Assembly (NCBI RefSeq): GCF_014843005.1
Contig: NZ_JACYXM010000002.1
Location: 620,001 to 684,000 of the forward strand
Direction: 5' to 3'
DNA from: Rhodanobacter sp. DHG33
Lineage (GTDB): Bacteria; Pseudomonadota; Gammaproteobacteria; Xanthomonadales; Rhodanobacteraceae
DNA: 64,000 bases
Shown here: positions 28,244-37,311 of the stretch, in pieces
How positions within the stretch are numbered: position 1 is the stretch's first letter
Layout of the letters: every line of letters begins with the position of its first letter
The notes under the pieces: model-generated
Database searches by the model: none
The model's input: only the letters and a program-made list of their open reading frames with translations
Told to the model about the DNA's origin: nothing
Translations under genes and position numbers: made by a program

Positions 28244-29647
28244 TCAGCCCGACTCAAGCAATTCAAGCAGGTCGTCATGCTCGGCGCGCGGCGGATTCAA
28301 CCGAGTCGCCAGTGCGTCGGCGGCAATACGGATTTCCGGCATCGCCGTGCATTCCCAAAGATTGCCTCGAAGCAGCGATCCGATGGCATGAAGTCCGGGC
28401 TGCATTTCCCCGGCGGTATTGATCAGGTGCCCGTCTGGTTCGGCCAGTACGCCCAGTTGCAACGGGTCGGCCGATGCTAGGCCGTCTCGCAGCAGCCCCG
28501 ACACCAGAGGGTGTTCGGCGAAGGCAACGGCGGTGTCTAGGCCGGTCGCCTGCACCACGATGTCCGATTGCAGCGTGGTCACCAGCTGGTTTTCGCGGGA
28601 TTGGACGGTGACGTCGAGCGGCCCGTCGCCATCCACGCCGAGCACGCGGGCAGCGTGGATCTGCAGGCGCCCTTCATCGCGCAATTGCTGGATGATCTCC
28701 GCCGACTGGGGCGCCACACGGTGGCGGGCCGATTCCCACAGCCATCGCGCATGGCGCAGAAACTGTCTGCGCTGACGCGGTGTAAAGAGCTGCCAGAGTC
28801 TTGCATTGATCGGGCGCATGCCGTCGATCACGCTGCGCCAGTCGACGTGCGGGTGTTCGCGGAACGTGCGGCGGATTTCGGCGAGAACCAGAGCAGGGCC
28901 ATCGCATGCCAGCAATCTGGCGTTGAGCTCGGCCTGTTGCGAGAACGGGTCGACGGGAAGCGCCGGATGCACGAACGGCGGCAGGCCATGCCGCGAGACA
29001 GCAACCAGCTCGACATCCGGCCAGCGGATGGAGGCCGAGATCAACGTATCGACGGCGGTCAGCCCGGTGCCGATCACGATGAGGCGACGCGGGTGGCTTG
29101 GACGCGCGATGAGACTCCACGGGTCGAGAACATAGGCACTGCTGACCAGCGCACGCTTCGAAACCGTCCGCAATGGACGCGGAGGGAGTGCGCCCAGCGC
29201 CAGCACGATCCGTTCGGCGGTCACGGTTCCGCCATCGTCGAGTGCGATCTCGTAGCGGTCGCCGACAGCCTTGATGGCCGAAGCGGTGGCAGTGACGATG
29301 TCGAAGCGCCGGTTGCGCTGTTTCGCATCGCGCAGGCGCTGGTCCAGCTGCGACTCGATGTACTCGCCAAACAGGCGGCGCGGCAGGAAGTCGGTGGGCT
29401 TGGAGCCGGGACGGTGCCTGGCGCCGTATTCGACGAAGCTCTCGTCCGCATCGAGGTACAGGCCCATGCCGCCGGCACGCACATTCAGCAGGTGATGGTC
29501 GTGCGGCGTGCTGTAGGCAACGCCGCGCCCGGTACAGGGGGCGTTTCCCGCCACCCAGTGCACGGTGTCGGACGCGTCGCGCGAAAGGAGCGCACCGAAC
29601 AGTGCCGCTCCCGCCGCGCCGCCGCCGATGATTGCGATGTCCGGCAT
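28244..29647 (-). CDS. FAD/NAD(P)-binding protein (YdhS/HcnB-like)
   Basis: The 467-residue protein begins MPDIAIIGGGAAGAALFGAL, a dinucleotide-binding fold, and contains PCTGRGVAYSTPHDHHLLNV, the signature of the FAD-NAD(P)-binding family that includes YdhS. A second Rossmann segment reads RRLIVIGTGLTAVDTLISA. The C-terminal VVQATGLDTAV and GLHAIGSLLRGNLWECTAMP are typical flavoprotein ends. The substrate is unknown. It follows a cysteine-dioxygenase-like gene by 31 bases on the same strand, so the two probably act together on a small sulfur or amino-acid-derived molecule (inference). Confidence 0.85.
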   Translation of the reverse strand: MPDIAIIGGGAAGAALFGALLSRDASDTVHWVAGNAPCTGRGVAYSTPHDHHLLNVRAGGMGLYLDADESFVEYGARHRPGSKPTDFLPRRLFGEYIESQLDQRLRDAKQRNRRFDIVTATASAIKAVGDRYEIALDDGGTVTAERIVLALGALPPRPLRTVSKRALVSSAYVLDPWSLIARPSHPRRLIVIGTGLTAVDTLISASIRWPDVELVAVSRHGLPPFVHPALPVDPFSQQAELNARLLACDGPALVLAEIRRTFREHPHVDWRSVIDGMRPINARLWQLFTPRQRRQFLRHARWLWESARHRVAPQSAEIIQQLRDEGRLQIHAARVLGVDGDGPLDVTVQSRENQLVTTLQSDIVVQATGLDTAVAFAEHPLVSGLLRDGLASADPLQLGVLAEPDGHLINTAGEMQPGLHAIGSLLRGNLWECTAMPEIRIAADALATRLNPPRAEHDDLLELLESG

Positions 29648-29678
29648 GGTGAAAGACCTCTTGGAAATGGGGAAGTGT

Positions 29679-30266
29679 TTACGCGGACGCCGTTTTCTCG
29701 CGTACGGCGTGGTGCAGCTCGCTGGACCATTGCCCCTGGTCATGGGCGAAGCTGCGATAGCGGTTCAGCTCGCCGCCGTACACGTGCAGGGAGAGCGCCT
29801 GACGGTTCCTGGAGAGATTGCGGCAACGGTGCGCATAGTCGGCCTGGGAAAACGCGATGTGATCGCCGACGCCCACGACCCGGCTGTGGTCGCGTTCCAG
29901 GTGAATCGGAGGCTGCGCGAGGAGCTGGAAGGATTCCACCTCCAGCACGCCATCGAGCACGAACTCCATCCCCCATAGACCGTCATGGTCGTGGATGGGC
30001 GTTGCATAACCCGGCGGCCATACGATCAACAGCGCTTCATAGTGGTGCGCCTCGCCCGTGCCTAGCGGTATCCGCCGGTACGACGGGGCTCCGGATGCCG
30101 GGGAAAGCAGGGTGGCCTGCGGACAGCCCGGCCATGTCGCGACGTGCGAAAGCGCGGCGGCGACATGGCCCACGTCGAATGGCTCCTGCCTGCCCATACA
30201 TGTCTCGATGGCCGTGAGAACACGCTTGTTCCACGTGTGGACGGGCGTCATGAGTGCGTCGTACAT
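29679..30266 (-). CDS. Cysteine-dioxygenase-type cupin
   Basis: The 195-residue product starts with a GGAGG site. The metal-binding cupin motif is PIHDHDGLWG with H92 and H94, followed by GVLEVESFQL; the third histidine is likely in DYAHRCRNL near residue 147. This matches cysteine dioxygenase type I, which oxidises cysteine to cysteine sulfinate with Fe(II) and O2. It sits first in a two-gene unit with the FAD protein. Related thiol dioxygenases (for example acting on 3-mercaptopropionate) have the same fold, so the substrate is not fixed. Confidence 0.85.
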   Translation of the reverse strand: MYDALMTPVHTWNKRVLTAIETCMGRQEPFDVGHVAAALSHVATWPGCPQATLLSPASGAPSYRRIPLGTGEAHHYEALLIVWPPGYATPIHDHDGLWGMEFVLDGVLEVESFQLLAQPPIHLERDHSRVVGVGDHIAFSQADYAHRCRNLSRNRQALSLHVYGGELNRYRSFAHDQGQWSSELHHAVREKTASA

Positions 30267-30504
30267 CGGTGCCTCCGGTGTTGGCGTGCTCGGGTTCCAG
30301 CGAACCACGGAGGGCGTTAAGCATCCGCTAGAGCGGAATGGCCAAATCGCAGATCGTTATGCACTCTGCGACATAGGAGCATGGTTGCGCAGGACTGACC
30401 CGGTCTGCAGCCTTCCCAGGACGGCAGCCTGAAACCGGAATGCTCGATGGGTGTCCGCCGGGTCGGTTAAAATCGCAGTTCCCACTCGCAACGGAGCTGT
30501 GCCC

Positions 30505-30804
30505 ATGTGGTTCGCGATCATCGCCCAGGATCACCCCGGTTCGCTGGACAAGCGCCTTGCGGCACGCCCCGCGCACCTTGAGCGGCTCAACACGCTGCGG
30601 GACGAAGGCCGCCTGCTGCTGGCGGGCCCGTTCCCGGCGATCGAGTCGGAAAACCCTGGCCCGGCCGGCTTCACCGGCAGCATGATCGTGGCGGAGTTCG
30701 ATTCGCAGGCGGACGCACGGACCTGGGCGGATGCCGATCCCTACGTGGCCGCCGGCGTCTATGCCGAGGTCAGCGTTAAGCCGTTCCGCAAAGTCCTGCC
30801 ATGA
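30505..30804 (+). CDS. YciI family protein
   Basis: The 99-residue product starts [17 protein letters not shown]. The family fold is a dimeric ferredoxin-like alpha/beta barrel, with conserved [20 protein letters not shown] and a C-terminal [20 protein letters not shown]. YciI-like proteins are small cytosolic proteins, and the His/Asp pair is proposed to be catalytic; the reaction is unknown. Its stop overlaps the bolA start by four bases (ATGA), so the two are translationally coupled. Confidence 0.92.
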   Translation: MWFAIIAQDHPGSLDKRLAARPAHLERLNTLRDEGRLLLAGPFPAIESENPGPAGFTGSMIVAEFDSQADARTWADADPYVAAGVYAEVSVKPFRKVLP

Positions 30805-31052
30805 GCGAGGCGATGGTCGCGCAGATACGTGCGCGTCTCTCGGCTGCGTTCTCGCCCAGCGAACTGGACGTGCTCGACGAGGGCCACAAGCATGCCGGCC
30901 ATGCGGGCGAGGGCAAGGGGCATTTCCACGTGCGCATCGCCAGCCCCGCTTTTGCCGGTGTTCCGCTGATCAAACGGCATCGCATGGTGTATGCCGCGCT
31001 CGACGACCTGATGGGAAATGGCATCCACGCTTTATCGATAGAAGCTAAATAA
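30801..31052 (+). CDS. BolA family protein
   Basis: The 83-residue product has the BolA fold, with [20 protein letters not shown] and a C-terminal [20 protein letters not shown] pattern. The family pairs with monothiol glutaredoxins in iron-sulfur cluster metabolism and also affects cell shape and envelope genes. It starts inside the end of yciI. The gene precedes smc by about 130 bases; whether they share a transcript is unclear. Confidence 0.93.
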   Translation: MSEAMVAQIRARLSAAFSPSELDVLDEGHKHAGHAGEGKGHFHVRIASPAFAGVPLIKRHRMVYAALDDLMGNGIHALSIEAK

Positions 31053-31180
31053 AACAATAAGATGCAATGCAATTCTCATGTGAAACAGCATGAGGATGCG
31101 TTGCGGCACCACGCCGCCTTTGGCACAGTGCCTGATCGCCTGCAGACACAGGCGCCTCCTGATTTTCCAGCGATGACCGC

Positions 31181-34100
31181 ATGCGCCTGACCACGATCAA
31201 ACTCGCCGGCTTCAAGTCCTTCGTCGACCCGACCACGCTGCACTTGCCCGCCAACATGACGGGCGTGGTCGGCCCGAACGGTTGCGGCAAGTCCAACATC
31301 ATCGACGCCATCCGCTGGGTGATGGGCGAGAGCGCGGCCAGCCGCCTGCGCGGCGATTCGCTCACCGACGTGATCTTCTCCGGTTCCACCTCGCGCAAGC
31401 CGGTGGGGCAGGCCACCGTCGAGCTGATCTTCGACAACGGCGACGGCACGGTGCAGGGCGAGTACGGCCAGTACGCCGAGATCTCGGTGAAGCGCCAGGT
31501 GACGCGCGACGGGCAGTCGCTGTATTTCCTCAACGGCGCGCGCTGCCGCCGGCGCGATATCACCGACCTGTTCCTCGGCACCGGCCTCGGCCCGCGCAGC
31601 TACTCGATCATCGAGCAGGGCATGATCTCGCAGATCATCGAGGCGCATCCCGAGGAACTGCGCACGCACCTGGAGGAAGCCGCCGGTATCTCCAAGTACA
31701 AGGAACGCCGCAAGGAAACCGAGAGCCGCATCAAGTCCACCCGCGAAAACCTCGACCGCGTAAAGGACGTCCGCGACGAAGTGGACAAGCAGCTCGAGCA
31801 TCTCAATCGCCAGGCCCGTGCTGCCGAGCGCTGGAAGGCGTACAAGGAAGAGGAAACTCGCAAGCAGGCCGAACTGCGCGCGCTGGAATACCGCGCCCTG
31901 AAGGGCCAGCACGACGGCGAGGGGGCAGGGCTGTCCGCCGCCGAGATCGAGATCGAGAAGCAGCTGGCCGGCCAGCGCGAGATCGAGGCGCAGATCGAAG
32001 CCATGCGCGAGCGCCACACCGGGGCCGGCGAACACCTGAGCTCGGTGCAGGCAGAGGTCTACAAGGTCGGCGCCGAAATCGCGCGCGTCGAGCAGCAGGT
32101 GCGCCACAACAAGGAAACCGCCGAGCGTCTGCAGCGCGCGCAGGGCGACGCCGAACGCGAACACAACGAACTGGCCGAACACATCGCCGGTGACCGCACG
32201 CAGGTCGAAACGCTGCGCATGGCGCTGGCCGAGGGCGAACCCAAACTGGAAGCCCTGCAGCAGATGCAGGACGACACGGCCGAGGCCCAGCGCAGCGCCG
32301 AAACCAAGCTCGCCGACTGGCAGCAGCGCTGGGACACGCACACCCGTACCGCCGGCGAATCCAACCGCGCAGCCGAAGTGGAGCGCACCAAGCTCAACTA
32401 CCTCGACCGTCAGGCCATCGATCTCGCCAAGCGCCGCGAGGCGCTGGAAACCGAACAAAAGGCCACCGACCTCGCGGCGCTGGATGCCGCGGCCGAACAG
32501 ATGCATCTGGAGCACGATACCCAGCGCGAGAAGGTGGAGTCGCTGGGCAGCTTGCTAGACCAGCACAAGACCACTCACGAGAAAGTGCTGGACGAAGAGC
32601 GCCAGCTGCAGTCCACGCTCAACGAGGCCCGCTCGCAGCTGCAGACCGCCCGCGGCCGGCAGTCCTCGCTGGAAGCCCTGCAGCATGCCGCGCTGGGCCA
32701 GGAAGAAAACGCCGCCAGCCAGTGGCTGGCGCGCCTCGGTCTCGACAAATCGCCGCGTCTCGGCGAGGCCCTGCAGGTGGAAAACGGCTGGGAAAGCGCG
32801 GTGGAAACCGTGCTTTCGGGCTTCATCGACAGCGTGCTGGTGGACGGGGCCCATACCCTGGCCACCGATCTCGGTGCGCTTGAAAACGCCGACGTCGCGT
32901 TGCTCGACGCCAGTGCAGGCGGTGCCAACACGGCCGGCACGCTGGCCGCCCACGTGCGCGGCCCGGCTGCGGCCATCGCCATTCTCGGCCACGTGCTGGT
33001 GGCCGATTCGCTGGACGAAGCCCGCCAGCGCGTCGGCGGGCTGTCCGCCCTGGCGCCGTACCAGTCGGTGATCACCCGCAGCGGCGAATGGCTGGGTCCC
33101 GGCTGGGCGCGCGTGCGTCGCGCGCAGGGCAACCAGGTAGGTGTACTGGCGCGCGAGCGCGAGATCCGCACGCTGGCCGAACAGGTCGCCGCATTGGAAG
33201 CGCGCATTGAGGAATGCACGGCCCAGCTCGACGACCTGCGCACGCGCAAGTTCGAGGCCGAACGCGCCCGCGATGACACCCAGCGCGAGCTTTACAACGC
33301 GCACCGCCGCCAGAGCGAACTCGCCGGCCAGTTGCAGAGCCATCGCGGCAAGCTGGAAACCGCCCGCGCCCGCGGCGAAAAGGTGGCCGGCGAACTCTCC
33401 ACGCTGGTCGACCAGCTCGACGAGCTGCAAACGCAGACCCGCGAAGCCCGTGCCCGCCTGGACGAATCGGTCGGGCACATGGGCGACCTCGAAGACCTGC
33501 GCCGTGAACTGGAGAACGAGCGCCGCGCGTTGCTGGAAACGCGCGAGGAAGCGCGCATGAACGCACGCGAGGCCGCTGACCAGGCACACGCCCTGGCGTT
33601 GTCGATGGAATCCAAGCGCTCCTCGCTCAGCTCGCTGGAACAGTCGCTGGCGCGCATGGAAAACCAGTTGCGGCAGATCGAGGCCCGCCGCGGCGAGATT
33701 GCCGAGCAGCTTGCCGCCGGCTCCGATCCCATCGCCGAGCTGGAAGCCGAGCGGCAGACCTACCTCGACCAGCGCCTGCTGGTGGACAGGCAACTGGTGG
33801 AAGCGCGCCGCGCGCTGGAAGAGTGCGACATCGCCTTCCGCCAGCTAGAGCAGCGCCGCCATCTCGCCGAGCAGGGTCTGGCCAGCCTGCGCGAAAGCCT
33901 TTCCGAAAAACGCCTTGCCGCACAGGCCCTGCAACTGCGTGCTGAACAGTTGGCCGAAGCGATTGCCGCCTCCGGTCTCGAACTGGAAACCCTGCTCGCC
34001 GAACTGGCCGAGGATGTGGATGCGGGACAGTGGAAGCAGCAGCTGGCCGAGCTGGCGCAGAAGATCGTGCGGCTGGAGCCGGTCAACCTCGCCGCGATCC

Positions 34101-34690
34101 AGGAACACGCCGAGCAGAGCGAGCGCAAGACCTATCTCGACAACCAGCTCAACGACCTCACCAGCGCGATGGAAACGTTGGAAGGCGCGATCAAGAAAAT
34201 CGACCGCGAAACGCGCGCGCGTTTCAAGGAGACCTTCGACAAGGTCAATGCCGGCGTGCAGGAGTTGTTCCCGCGCCTGTTCGGCGGCGGCCATGCCTAC
34301 CTCGAACTCACCGGCGACGACCTGCTCGACACCGGCGTGGCGATCATGGCGCGGCCGCCCGGCAAGCGCCCGTCCAACATCTCGCTGCTCTCCGGCGGCG
34401 AGAAGGCGCTCACCGCGGTGGCGCTGGTGTTCGCCATCTTCAACCTCAATCCCGCACCTTTCTGCCTGCTCGACGAGGTGGATGCGCCGCTGGACGAAGC
34501 CAATGTGGGCCGCTTCTCCAGCATGGTGCGCGAGATGAGCGAACGCGTGCAGTTCATCTTCATCAGTCACAACAAGGCCACCATGGAAGCGGCCAGCCAG
34601 CTCTGCGGCGTAACCATGCGCGAACCAGGCGTGTCGCGTCTGGTGCAGGTGGACCTCGCCGAAGCGGCTAAACTGGCGGGCACGGCCTGA
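31181..34690 (+). CDS. smc: Chromosome segregation ATPase SMC
   Basis: The 1169-residue product has the full SMC layout. An N-terminal ABC half-domain starts MRLTTIKLAGFKSFVDP, with Walker A GPNGCGKSNIIDAIRWV at residues 31-47. A long coiled coil, a hinge at about 510-660 and the returning coiled coil follow. The C-terminal half has the signature LSGGEKALTAVAL near residue 1070 and Walker B CLLDEVDAPLDEAN near 1095. With ScpA/ScpB it forms the condensin that organises and segregates the chromosome. zipA lies 87 bases downstream, as in other Xanthomonadales. Confidence 0.98.
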   Translation: MRLTTIKLAGFKSFVDPTTLHLPANMTGVVGPNGCGKSNIIDAIRWVMGESAASRLRGDSLTDVIFSGSTSRKPVGQATVELIFDNGDGTVQGEYGQYAEISVKRQVTRDGQSLYFLNGARCRRRDITDLFLGTGLGPRSYSIIEQGMISQIIEAHPEELRTHLEEAAGISKYKERRKETESRIKSTRENLDRVKDVRDEVDKQLEHLNRQARAAERWKAYKEEETRKQAELRALEYRALKGQHDGEGAGLSAAEIEIEKQLAGQREIEAQIEAMRERHTGAGEHLSSVQAEVYKVGAEIARVEQQVRHNKETAERLQRAQGDAEREHNELAEHIAGDRTQVETLRMALAEGEPKLEALQQMQDDTAEAQRSAETKLADWQQRWDTHTRTAGESNRAAEVERTKLNYLDRQAIDLAKRREALETEQKATDLAALDAAAEQMHLEHDTQREKVESLGSLLDQHKTTHEKVLDEERQLQSTLNEARSQLQTARGRQSSLEALQHAALGQEENAASQWLARLGLDKSPRLGEALQVENGWESAVETVLSGFIDSVLVDGAHTLATDLGALENADVALLDASAGGANTAGTLAAHVRGPAAAIAILGHVLVADSLDEARQRVGGLSALAPYQSVITRSGEWLGPGWARVRRAQGNQVGVLAREREIRTLAEQVAALEARIEECTAQLDDLRTRKFEAERARDDTQRELYNAHRRQSELAGQLQSHRGKLETARARGEKVAGELSTLVDQLDELQTQTREARARLDESVGHMGDLEDLRRELENERRALLETREEARMNAREAADQAHALALSMESKRSSLSSLEQSLARMENQLRQIEARRGEIAEQLAAGSDPIAELEAERQTYLDQRLLVDRQLVEARRALEECDIAFRQLEQRRHLAEQGLASLRESLSEKRLAAQALQLRAEQLAEAIAASGLELETLLAELAEDVDAGQWKQQLAELAQKIVRLEPVNLAAIQEHAEQSERKTYLDNQLNDLTSAMETLEGAIKKIDRETRARFKETFDKVNAGVQELFPRLFGGGHAYLELTGDDLLDTGVAIMARPPGKRPSNISLLSGGEKALTAVALVFAIFNLNPAPFCLLDEVDAPLDEANVGRFSSMVREMSERVQFIFISHNKATMEAASQLCGVTMREPGVSRLVQVDLAEAAKLAGTA

Positions 34691-34777
34691 GCATCGCCGG
34701 CGATGCCCACGTGTTGAACCGAGGAAGCGCGTTCGCGGCCGCGACCTGCGGCAGACGAACCAAATGAGGAAACGACG

Positions 34778-35788
34778 ATGACGCTGCAACCTGTGCTTGC
34801 CTTTGCCTGGAATCCGGCGGTCGGTATCCCGATGCTGATCGTAGGCGCAGTCCTGCTTGGCCTGATCTGGCTGTTCGGCCAGCCGAAGAAGGAGCAGCAG
34901 GGTAAGCGGCGCGCGCCGGCCGGGCAGGGCGTCAGCAGCGAACGCGAACGCCGCGAACCCACACTGGGTGGGGAAGGGGGCGAAAACGACAGCAGCATGG
35001 ACGGCCTTTCGTTCAGCGCGACCGGTGATGCGGCGCACTTCGAAGAAACGGCGCAACCCAAGCAGGGCGAACTCGACGTCGGCCTGCGCGAGGAACTCGA
35101 ACGTCTTGGTGCCACGCTTTCCGGGGAGCGCAGCGCTAGCCTGTCGCGCAGCAAGCTGGCAGGCCAGGCCGCTTCCATTGTCGATGCGCTGCGCGCGCCT
35201 TCGGCGCCGGATCAGCCAAGCTCGACTGCGCCGGTCGCCGCTCCTGCACCGTCCCCAGCGCCAGCCGCCACTCCTGCGTCTGCGCCGCTGCCGAACCGCT
35301 TGCCACCGCGTTCCGACCTCGGCCGCCGTCCTGCGCAAATGCCGGTGGAGCGCATCGTCACCCTATTCGTGGTGGCGCGCGAAGGTGCCAGCTTCCACGG
35401 CTCCGACCTGATCGTGGCTGCCGAGAAGGCCGGGCTCGAGTTCGGCGATATGGGCATCTATCATCGCCTCGTCGACGGCAAGCGTGAGCTCGGGCCCATC
35501 TTCAGCGTCGCCAACATGCTCAAGCCCGGCAGTTTCGACCTCGCCCGGCTCGATGCCTTGCGCACTCCTGGACTAAGCTTCTTCATGACGCTGCCGGCGC
35601 CTCTGCCTGCGCTGGATGCCTGGGACACCATGCTGCCTACCGCGCAGCGCTTGGCTGAATTGCTGGATGGGCAGGTGCTGGACGAGGAGCGCAACGCCCT
35701 CGGCCGTCAACGCATTGCCCATATCCGCGACGAACTGCGCGGATGGGATCGTGACCACGAGGGTCAGGAAATTCATCTCCGACGCTGA
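34778..35788 (+). CDS. zipA: Cell division protein ZipA
   Basis: The 336-residue product has an N-terminal membrane anchor (VGIPMLIVGAVLLGLIWLF), a charged then Pro/Ala-rich linker (to about residue 185), and a C-terminal FtsZ-binding ZipA domain (about 190-325; starts MPVERIVTLFVVAREGASFHG, contains MGIYHRLVDG and FSVANMLKPGSFD). It tethers the Z-ring to the inner membrane during division. In relatives ligA usually follows; here the next plus-strand gene is unrelated. Confidence 0.96.
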   Translation: MTLQPVLAFAWNPAVGIPMLIVGAVLLGLIWLFGQPKKEQQGKRRAPAGQGVSSERERREPTLGGEGGENDSSMDGLSFSATGDAAHFEETAQPKQGELDVGLREELERLGATLSGERSASLSRSKLAGQAASIVDALRAPSAPDQPSSTAPVAAPAPSPAPAATPASAPLPNRLPPRSDLGRRPAQMPVERIVTLFVVAREGASFHGSDLIVAAEKAGLEFGDMGIYHRLVDGKRELGPIFSVANMLKPGSFDLARLDALRTPGLSFFMTLPAPLPALDAWDTMLPTAQRLAELLDGQVLDEERNALGRQRIAHIRDELRGWDRDHEGQEIHLRR

Positions 35789-35956
35789 ACATCGGAGGCT
35801 GGTGCACCGATTGCGATAGGGCAGGTCAACTCCACCCGATCATGACGATCTCGACGCGCTGATCCGGCGCGAGTCAGGCGATCAGGGCGGTGCGGTCGTC
35901 CTGGCTGCAGTCGGTGGTCACCGGGGCCACTCGCGTTGTCATGAGCTGATGCGTAC

Positions 35957-37216
35957 TCAGAGGATGTCGAAGCCGCCTCCAGCCGCGACCAGGCCGCCGC
36001 TGATGCGGAGAGACTCGACGTTTCCATGCAACTCAAGCGGGTTGATGCCGGAGCCATGCGTGATTAAGCCGCCTGCGATCTCCACCTCTCGCGCCGAACC
36101 GCCTGGTTTGACGCTCAGTGCGATGGCCGACAAGGTGACCACGACGCCTTTGACCAGCGAGTCGCCGGTTCCGCCATAGGTTTCGATGCCACGGCGTACT
36201 GCGATCCGGCCCACCGGTTGGCTGATCTGGATGCCGACGGCACCATCGGCGTGGGTGACCACGCGTTCGAATTCCGCCGATTGTACGGTCCCTGTGTATA
36301 CGTTGAACCCGCGTGCGCCTTTGCCGAAGGTTTCGATGGGTGCGTTAACCTGCAGCTGGTTGACCGTGCCGAAGTTGACGAAACCGATGCCGCTTGAGCC
36401 GTACGAGGTGATCGCATCCTCGGCGATCCAGTGATCCACGGTGCCCCAGTTGTCCAGCACCATGTCATTGGGGCCATAGGTGGTCACGGGACCATGGTTG
36501 TGCACGTTCTCCACGAACGCACCGTAGACAGTGAATACGCCGCCGGAGATGCGATCCGGAGTGCCCGGCGGTATGCCGCCGTCGCTGTAGATGGCATCGG
36601 TCTCGAGCCGGCGCGCCACCAGCCGACCTCCCGTATCACCCGCGCCACTGACGAAGATGCCGCTGCCGCGGACCGGAGCACCGGCGCGGCCTGCCGATAG
36701 GCCTGTCAGATCGGCGGTGATCGTTACCCCGGAATCCGCTTGTTGATTCCAGAGCGTAAAGGCACCCTGGATGACTTCGACGCCATAGCCTTTGGGGCGA
36801 TCCGCATAACCGCGGGCATCCGCGGACATGATGTGAATGTTGTGGGCCTCGACGTGACCGCCACGCACTCGTTCACGGACAAGCAACTGCACTACTCCCG
36901 TGATCCCCAGATTCCAAAGCACCAGACGGCCGAGATGCTCGACGCCGCTGTCAATGAAAATGGCGCGCCGATCGGGGGAGGTTGTCAGTTTGATGTTCTC
37001 CACCCGGTTGTCGGCCGAGAGCTGCACGCCGTCCTGATCGGCTGCGAACTGTATCGACGCTTGCGGATCACTTCCGCTCAATGTCTGGCCGGGTGAGAGA
37101 CGCACGGCCGGCACGTCGGTCAATTTCGCTGCGACCACGATATGCGCCACCGATGCATCGCCAGTGGCGGCAAGCAGTTCGCTGTTCGTGGAAACCAGGC
37201 GCCGTTCGGTATTCAT
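35957..37216 (-). CDS. Beta-helix-like repetitive protein, unknown function
   Basis: The 419-residue product has no signal peptide or membrane helix. From about residue 60 on it is made of short strands with regular turns (for example ITSYGSSGIGFVNFGTVNQL, then QVNAPIETFGKGARGFNVYT), in roughly 20-25 residue steps rich in G, N, V and I. That pattern is expected for a right-handed beta-helix of the pectate-lyase or adhesin type. I know no named family. It is divergent from a LysR regulator with a symmetric site in the 95-base gap, so it is probably that regulator's target. Without an export signal its location is open. Confidence 0.72.
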   Translation of the reverse strand: MNTERRLVSTNSELLAATGDASVAHIVVAAKLTDVPAVRLSPGQTLSGSDPQASIQFAADQDGVQLSADNRVENIKLTTSPDRRAIFIDSGVEHLGRLVLWNLGITGVVQLLVRERVRGGHVEAHNIHIMSADARGYADRPKGYGVEVIQGAFTLWNQQADSGVTITADLTGLSAGRAGAPVRGSGIFVSGAGDTGGRLVARRLETDAIYSDGGIPPGTPDRISGGVFTVYGAFVENVHNHGPVTTYGPNDMVLDNWGTVDHWIAEDAITSYGSSGIGFVNFGTVNQLQVNAPIETFGKGARGFNVYTGTVQSAEFERVVTHADGAVGIQISQPVGRIAVRRGIETYGGTGDSLVKGVVVTLSAIALSVKPGGSAREVEIAGGLITHGSGINPLELHGNVESLRISGGLVAAGGGFDIL

Positions 37217-37272
37217 GGATTTTTCCAGGGATAGGGCATGTCCAGCCTAGGACAGGAAAACCATGCCAGGAA

Positions 37273-37294
37273 GAGATAAAATCTCGATTATCTC
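37273..37294. promoter_or_regulatory. Dyad GAGATA-N10-TATCTC in the LysR divergent gap
   Basis: GAGATA (37273-37278) and TATCTC (37289-37294) are inverted copies around a 10-base centre. The site lies 18 bases before the LysR start and 57 bases before the beta-helix gene, the place expected for a LysR recognition site. Confidence 0.5.
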
Positions 37295-37311
37295 CATCTG
37301 GATAACGGATC

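Noticed and set aside
31053-31100. Possible Fur-like box before smc (GCAATGCAATTCTCATG)
   Set aside because: Only half of it resembles a Fur site and smc/bolA is not an expected Fur target in this context.
31076-32515. Long minus-strand open frame opposite smc, with hydrophobic-looking repeats
   Set aside because: It mirrors the codon bias of the smc coiled coil and shows no recognisable domain; the same holds for the minus-strand frames at 32555-33793 and 33845-35338.
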